Below, piece by piece: positions 60,049 to 64,000 of a stretch of 64,000 nt of DNA (positions are counted from its first letter, which is position 1; each line of letters opens with the position of its first letter). Source of the DNA: Gambelia wislizenii (lineage: Eukaryota > Chordata > Lepidosauria > Squamata > Crotaphytidae); contig JAUMIR010000004.1 of assembly GCA_030847615.1 (NCBI GenBank), positions 228,202,501-228,266,500 on the forward strand, in the 5' to 3' direction. Below the pieces are notes generated by a model that worked only from the letters and a program-made list of their open reading frames with translations, was not told the origin of the DNA and did not search any database. Both the position numbers and the translations under genes were made by a program.

Positions 60049-60328
60049 CAGGTCGCCCCCCCCCATATCTGCAGTATTGTTAACCATGATTTCATTTAAC
60101 CATGGTCAGAGGGGAAAAGGTCTCTCTAAGCACCTAGAGGGCCTCTCTAGGCATCTGGAGGAGTCATGCTGAAGAACCTCCAGCTGCCTATAGTGGTGTC
60201 CTCTCTAGGCATTTTTTGGTCCTTCGGCATGATTCTATGGTATTCTATGGCAGTTTGCTATTATCTGTGGGTTCACTCATAAACAGTAAGTCTGAGAACA
60301 TATCCCCCACTGATATGGGAGTGACCTA
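60049..60328. mobile_element. Tigger-like MITE (CAGGTCRCC termini)
   Basis: CAGGTCGCC then CCCCATATCTGCAG at the left, and inverted AGGTCACTCCCATATCAG at the right. The interior has CCTCTCTAGGCATTTTTTGG and ATTCTATGG blocks shared with 63492-63717. Confidence 0.65.
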
Positions 60329-62299
60329 TCTGTTCCTCACTCTTCTTAACACGATGGAGGACCATGCTTGTGATCTTTGTAAGATTAATTAGAAACTATT
60401 TTCTTTGTATTCCAAAGAAAGCAGATGTGTATGAAGAAATGGCAAGTGCTCTTTATAAATTTTATTTAATGATTCAGCAGTTGGAAGTTTTAAAAATTGA
60501 GATGTACTTCACTCTGTGTCTTGTTACAATATCTATATTTTCAACCTCTGTGGTTTCCTTTTCTTTCCCCACCCCTGCACCAATGTCATAATATGCAACA
60601 TGGGCAAAATTAAAAATTTAGCAAAAGCAGTTTGTCTCTGTTTTGTCTTCAACAAGCTGCTTTTAAAGCAGATTGTTAACGTTTATGAAACTTTTGTTAC
60701 TAACAGAGGACAAGTCCAAGCCATCTGTCATGCATCTTAAGAATCCTTTAGGGAGGAATGTAGAAAAGGCAGCAGAAAGAAAGTCTGCCTTTAGAAAATG
60801 TAGTTTTTGAAGCTTTGTGACTTTAACAGCATAATCAGAGCTTGGAAAATATACTTTTATTCACATGCTAGCTGTAGGATCCTGGGAGCAAAAAAAAGGT
60901 AACTTTCCCAAGCTTGGATAACCTATCACATTTTGTACTCCATCCTTCTTTCTAGGAGTTCAGGACAGGTAAAGAATGCTTATCCCATCTTATTCTTATA
61001 ATAACTTTCTACAGGCTGTGGGATAGGCTCCACTAACTTGTCTTAGACCACTAGTAAGCTTTCTGGTTGAACAGTATTCTCCAATAAGCTCCAGTCTCCT
61101 TGGTCAAAGTCCAGCCCTCTTCCCTCTATAGCACATTAGATATCCCAGCATTTTGGTTCCTAGGTCAAATATTGCCTATACAATTGATAGTTATGGACAC
61201 ACCAAACTCTTCCCTATTACTGGCAAACAAATATCACTTGCTGGTTATTTCCCTTTTGTCCTCTGTGCTTTTTTTCACTCTGGATTCTCCTATGGTCACA
61301 TTTTGACAATTTAGCACAAAGCTGAGGATACAATAAAGACACTTCTGTCCAGACCCATGTACCATGCTTACCTGCTCCCATGCCATGTGAAGTCACAATG
61401 CTCAGATATGAAACACCATGAAATCCAATCCACATGAACGAAAATCTCATGGTCAATGCCAAAGCCCTGCTTTCATCTGGAAAATGGACAGCGTAATCTG
61501 AGCCCAGATAAATCAGATTGTATACGTATATTCTATTTGAATGCGAGGTGATAGTAGGAAACTTTTCATTTTCCACCTTAAATAGCAACATGATTGAGGA
61601 ATACCCCCCCCCATTCTTCCCATAATACATGTTGCATAGCTTTTTCTGAAATACTTAGATCCAGGCAGCTCACTCCCTGCAACTTCCTGTCCTGTTACAC
61701 TGCCTCCCAGCATGCAGTGCTTGGTTTAGTTGATCAAAGGCAAAATAAGGTTGGTTTGTGAGCAGTTACGTTTTAGAGAAGAGTCACCATCTGGCTTTTC
61801 TTGACCATTTTGTTCTGTGGACAGAAAGCAGAAGATGGATGAGCCTGGGAAAAGCTCACTAGGGAAAAAATTGTGAAGGAACTCAGCCATGTACAGTGCC
61901 ACCCATAGGAAAGCAGCAGCACTAGGTGAGGGGATACTATTTCAGAGTCAATATGTATTTGAAAGCCCCCACAACAATCCACTACATCTTCCATAGCTAG
62001 GGTCTGGTTTTACAATATCTTCAGACTTGTATATGTATGTGCTTGTGTTTAATAATGGAATGTTCCATTATTACAATATGAAACACTGAGGACATACAGG
62101 AATTGGAAAGGCCTTTCATTGTATTGTTCATTCATTGTACTGTTAGAGCAGAATCCTAATAATTCTTTGACTTTTGAAGAGCATTGCATGTTTGGCTGAT
62201 TGTGTTTATTGGAGATTTTAATGGAAGTTTAACAGCAATAGCACTCCTCCACTACTGAATTTCTTGAATGGGCAATTAATCTGTAGGGTCATGGTCTCA
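60329..62299. other. Downstream sequence, no gene seen
   Basis: Unassigned apart from a short CAGAGCTTGG-family MITE at about 60836-60920. Short frames show no domain. Confidence 0.45.
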
Positions 62300-62973
62300 G
62301 GAGATTATCACACGAGACTGTTTTCCATGGCAATAGCATTATAGAAGGAAACAAATAACACACCGCTTTGAAAACATTGAGTATCACACTTCTCTTCTTT
62401 CCCAGAACTGCTCTGCTTTGAAAACTCTCCTAGTACAATAAATTTCTTTCTTCAGTGCTGGCATTACAGCAGGATGAGGACTTATTCTTCTCCCTCCCCC
62501 TCCCCCTTGCAATTCCAAAGCAGGCTAACTCCATGCCTTTTGGTTTTTTTATTTTTATCTTTGCTGTGTTTGTGTAGATATAGCAAAAAATGATTTTAAA
62601 TGATTTTTATTTTATGATTTTTCTGTAATTATGCAAACACGGCAATATATATATTTTTTAAAAAACAGACAGGCATGGTGTTAGCCTGCTCTAGAATAGC
62701 AAGGGAAGGGGGAGGGAGGAAAATCCCCCCCCCCCCGTGACTGTTCTAATGCTGGTATTGAAGTGAAGAGACTTATCACACTCAGCCAACTCCTGGAACA
62801 GCAGCGGTATTGGGAATTTATTGACGGTTTTCCTGTCAATGAAAAGGAGTGTCACACTAATGGGGTGATTAAAACCAGAAACAGGACAGCAACGATGTTA
62901 TCTGATAAGGTTTGGCCATAGAGCTACTGTCCCTACTTTAATTCCACCTTTTTTGCTTCATGTGATAATCTCC
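62300..62973. mobile_element. GGAGATT-family MITE with TCA duplication
   Basis: Ends GGAGATTATCACACGAG and, inverted, GGAGATTATCACATGAAG, flanked by TCA (62297-62299 and 62974-62976). Confidence 0.83.
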
Positions 62974-63248
62974 TCAGATGAAAACTCTTAAGAGAGTAAT
63001 GGTGTGGGTGGTGGGTGGGAGGAGGAAGCAGTATAGAAGAGAAATTGAGAGCGTAGATTTGTAGCTGGAGTGGAGTAAAGGAGCAAAGCACACACAAGCT
63101 CATTTTGGGGATCTGCTGCCTACTGATCGGGTGTCCACTTGCACATTATCACACAGAAAGAGGACATGCATCACCAGAAGGAAGACATAGATGTGCATAA
63201 AATTTACACGTAATTTCTGAACAGGTGTGCACTTTAAAGGAATAACTA

Positions 63249-63478
63249 CAGTTGTCCCTCCACATTTACAGATTTGGCATTCACGGATTTAAGTATTCAC
63301 AGCTTGAAAATATTCTTAAAAAAATAATAATCCAAAAAGCAAACCTTGATTTTGCCATCTTATATAAGGGACACCATTTTGCTATGCCATTGCATATAAT
63401 GGGACTTGAGTGTTCACGGATTTGGGTATTCATGGAGGATCCTGGAACCAAACCCCAGCGAATGTAAAGGGACAACTG
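63249..63478 (+). mobile_element. Tigger-like MITE, complete
   Basis: CAGTTGTCCCTCCACATTTAC and, inverted, CAGTTGTCCCTTTACATTCG, with TA on both sides. The interior matches 46640-46869 and 55492-55724. Confidence 0.9.
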
Positions 63479-63491
63479 TATAACTAAAATA

Positions 63492-63717
63492 CAAGTTGTC
63501 CTCCATATCCATGGATTCTGTATCCATGGTTTCATTTATCCACATCTGAAAAAAATATGCTCTCTCTCTAGGCATTTCTAGGTCCTCCAATGTGATTCTA
63601 TGGTCAACTTCTAGCATTCTTCTCGTTGAAAATAATAGGGTTCCCGGTTATCCATGGTTTCAGGTATCCACGGGGAGGTCTTGGAACATATCCCCCATGG
63701 ATATGGAGGCTGACCTG
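63492..63717. mobile_element. Tigger-like MITE (CAGGTCAGCC termini)
   Basis: Left CAAGTTGTCCTCCATATCC and inverted right CAGGTCAGCCTCCATATCC, with TA on both sides (63490-63491 and 63718-63719). The interior has TCTCTAGGCATTTCTAGG. Confidence 0.83.
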
Positions 63718-63719
63718 TA

Positions 63720-64000
63720 GCACATCTGAAGATTGACCAGGGGACCCAAGCCAAGCACTTGCTCATGTTCAAGTGCTGCAGAATGCTGATGGGCAATTTC
63801 TCCCTTTCCTATAGTTCTTTAACTTTAAGTCACACTTGGACTTCATAGTCCTTCCAACAGGACCATCTTCTATAGAGCACACAACTAACTGCATGCTAAA
63901 GAGGGCTGCCTATCTGCCTCCACTGCCTCTGCTTCTGGATGTGCAAATATTTGACACCCAAAGTAACCAGTTTTCTCCTGACCAAAGTGAATGAACGGTG
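63720..64000. other. Window end, no gene seen
   Basis: No repeat or coding signal recognised. Confidence 0.4.

Overview
The window is vertebrate nuclear DNA, most probably from a squamate reptile. It holds one host gene, RNF144B, split over widely spaced exons with canonical GT/AG splice sites. The surrounding introns are packed with repeats of the kind found together in lizards and snakes: CR1, L1 and RTE-BovB LINEs, tRNA-derived SINEs, Tigger-like and mariner DNA transposons, and many MITEs. The species cannot be named from the sequence alone.

RNF144B lies on the + strand. Seven coding exons (2362-2526, 25195-25299, 50262-50322, 51706-51910, 53117-53261, 56388-56477, 56601-56741) join in phase to a 303-residue RBR-type E3 ubiquitin ligase with a C-terminal membrane segment. 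The coding set is complete. Any upstream noncoding exon and the promoter were not identified and probably lie left of the window. The 3' UTR starts at 56742; its end could not be fixed. The window right of about 58.8 kb is repeats and unassigned sequence.

Intron 2527-25194 carries CR1 fragments, SINEs, several families of terminal-inverted-repeat elements, and a three-level nest at 19557-21333: a MITE containing a Tigger-like element that itself contains two GC-rich minisatellites. A Penelope-like remnant lies just before exon 25195. Intron 25300-50261 holds a full-length-type L1 (25828-33701) with a 17-bp target duplication, an ORF2 lacking the reverse-transcriptase core, and a second L1 inserted inside it with its own 14-bp duplication. 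It also holds a MITE interrupted by a perfect 156-bp-arm palindrome (35587-35917), a dead mariner with an inverted partner fragment, a possible LTR, a BovB piece and another non-LTR tail. The 3' introns and the downstream region hold more Tigger-like and GGAGATT-type MITEs.

No bacterial-type system, CRISPR array, functional tRNA/rRNA or novel multi-gene module was found. The least expected material is in the DNA-transposon layer: a family with GGAGATT termini, variable 3-bp target duplications and one perfectly palindromic, CpG-rich member, and the tandem hairpin array inside the Tigger-like element.
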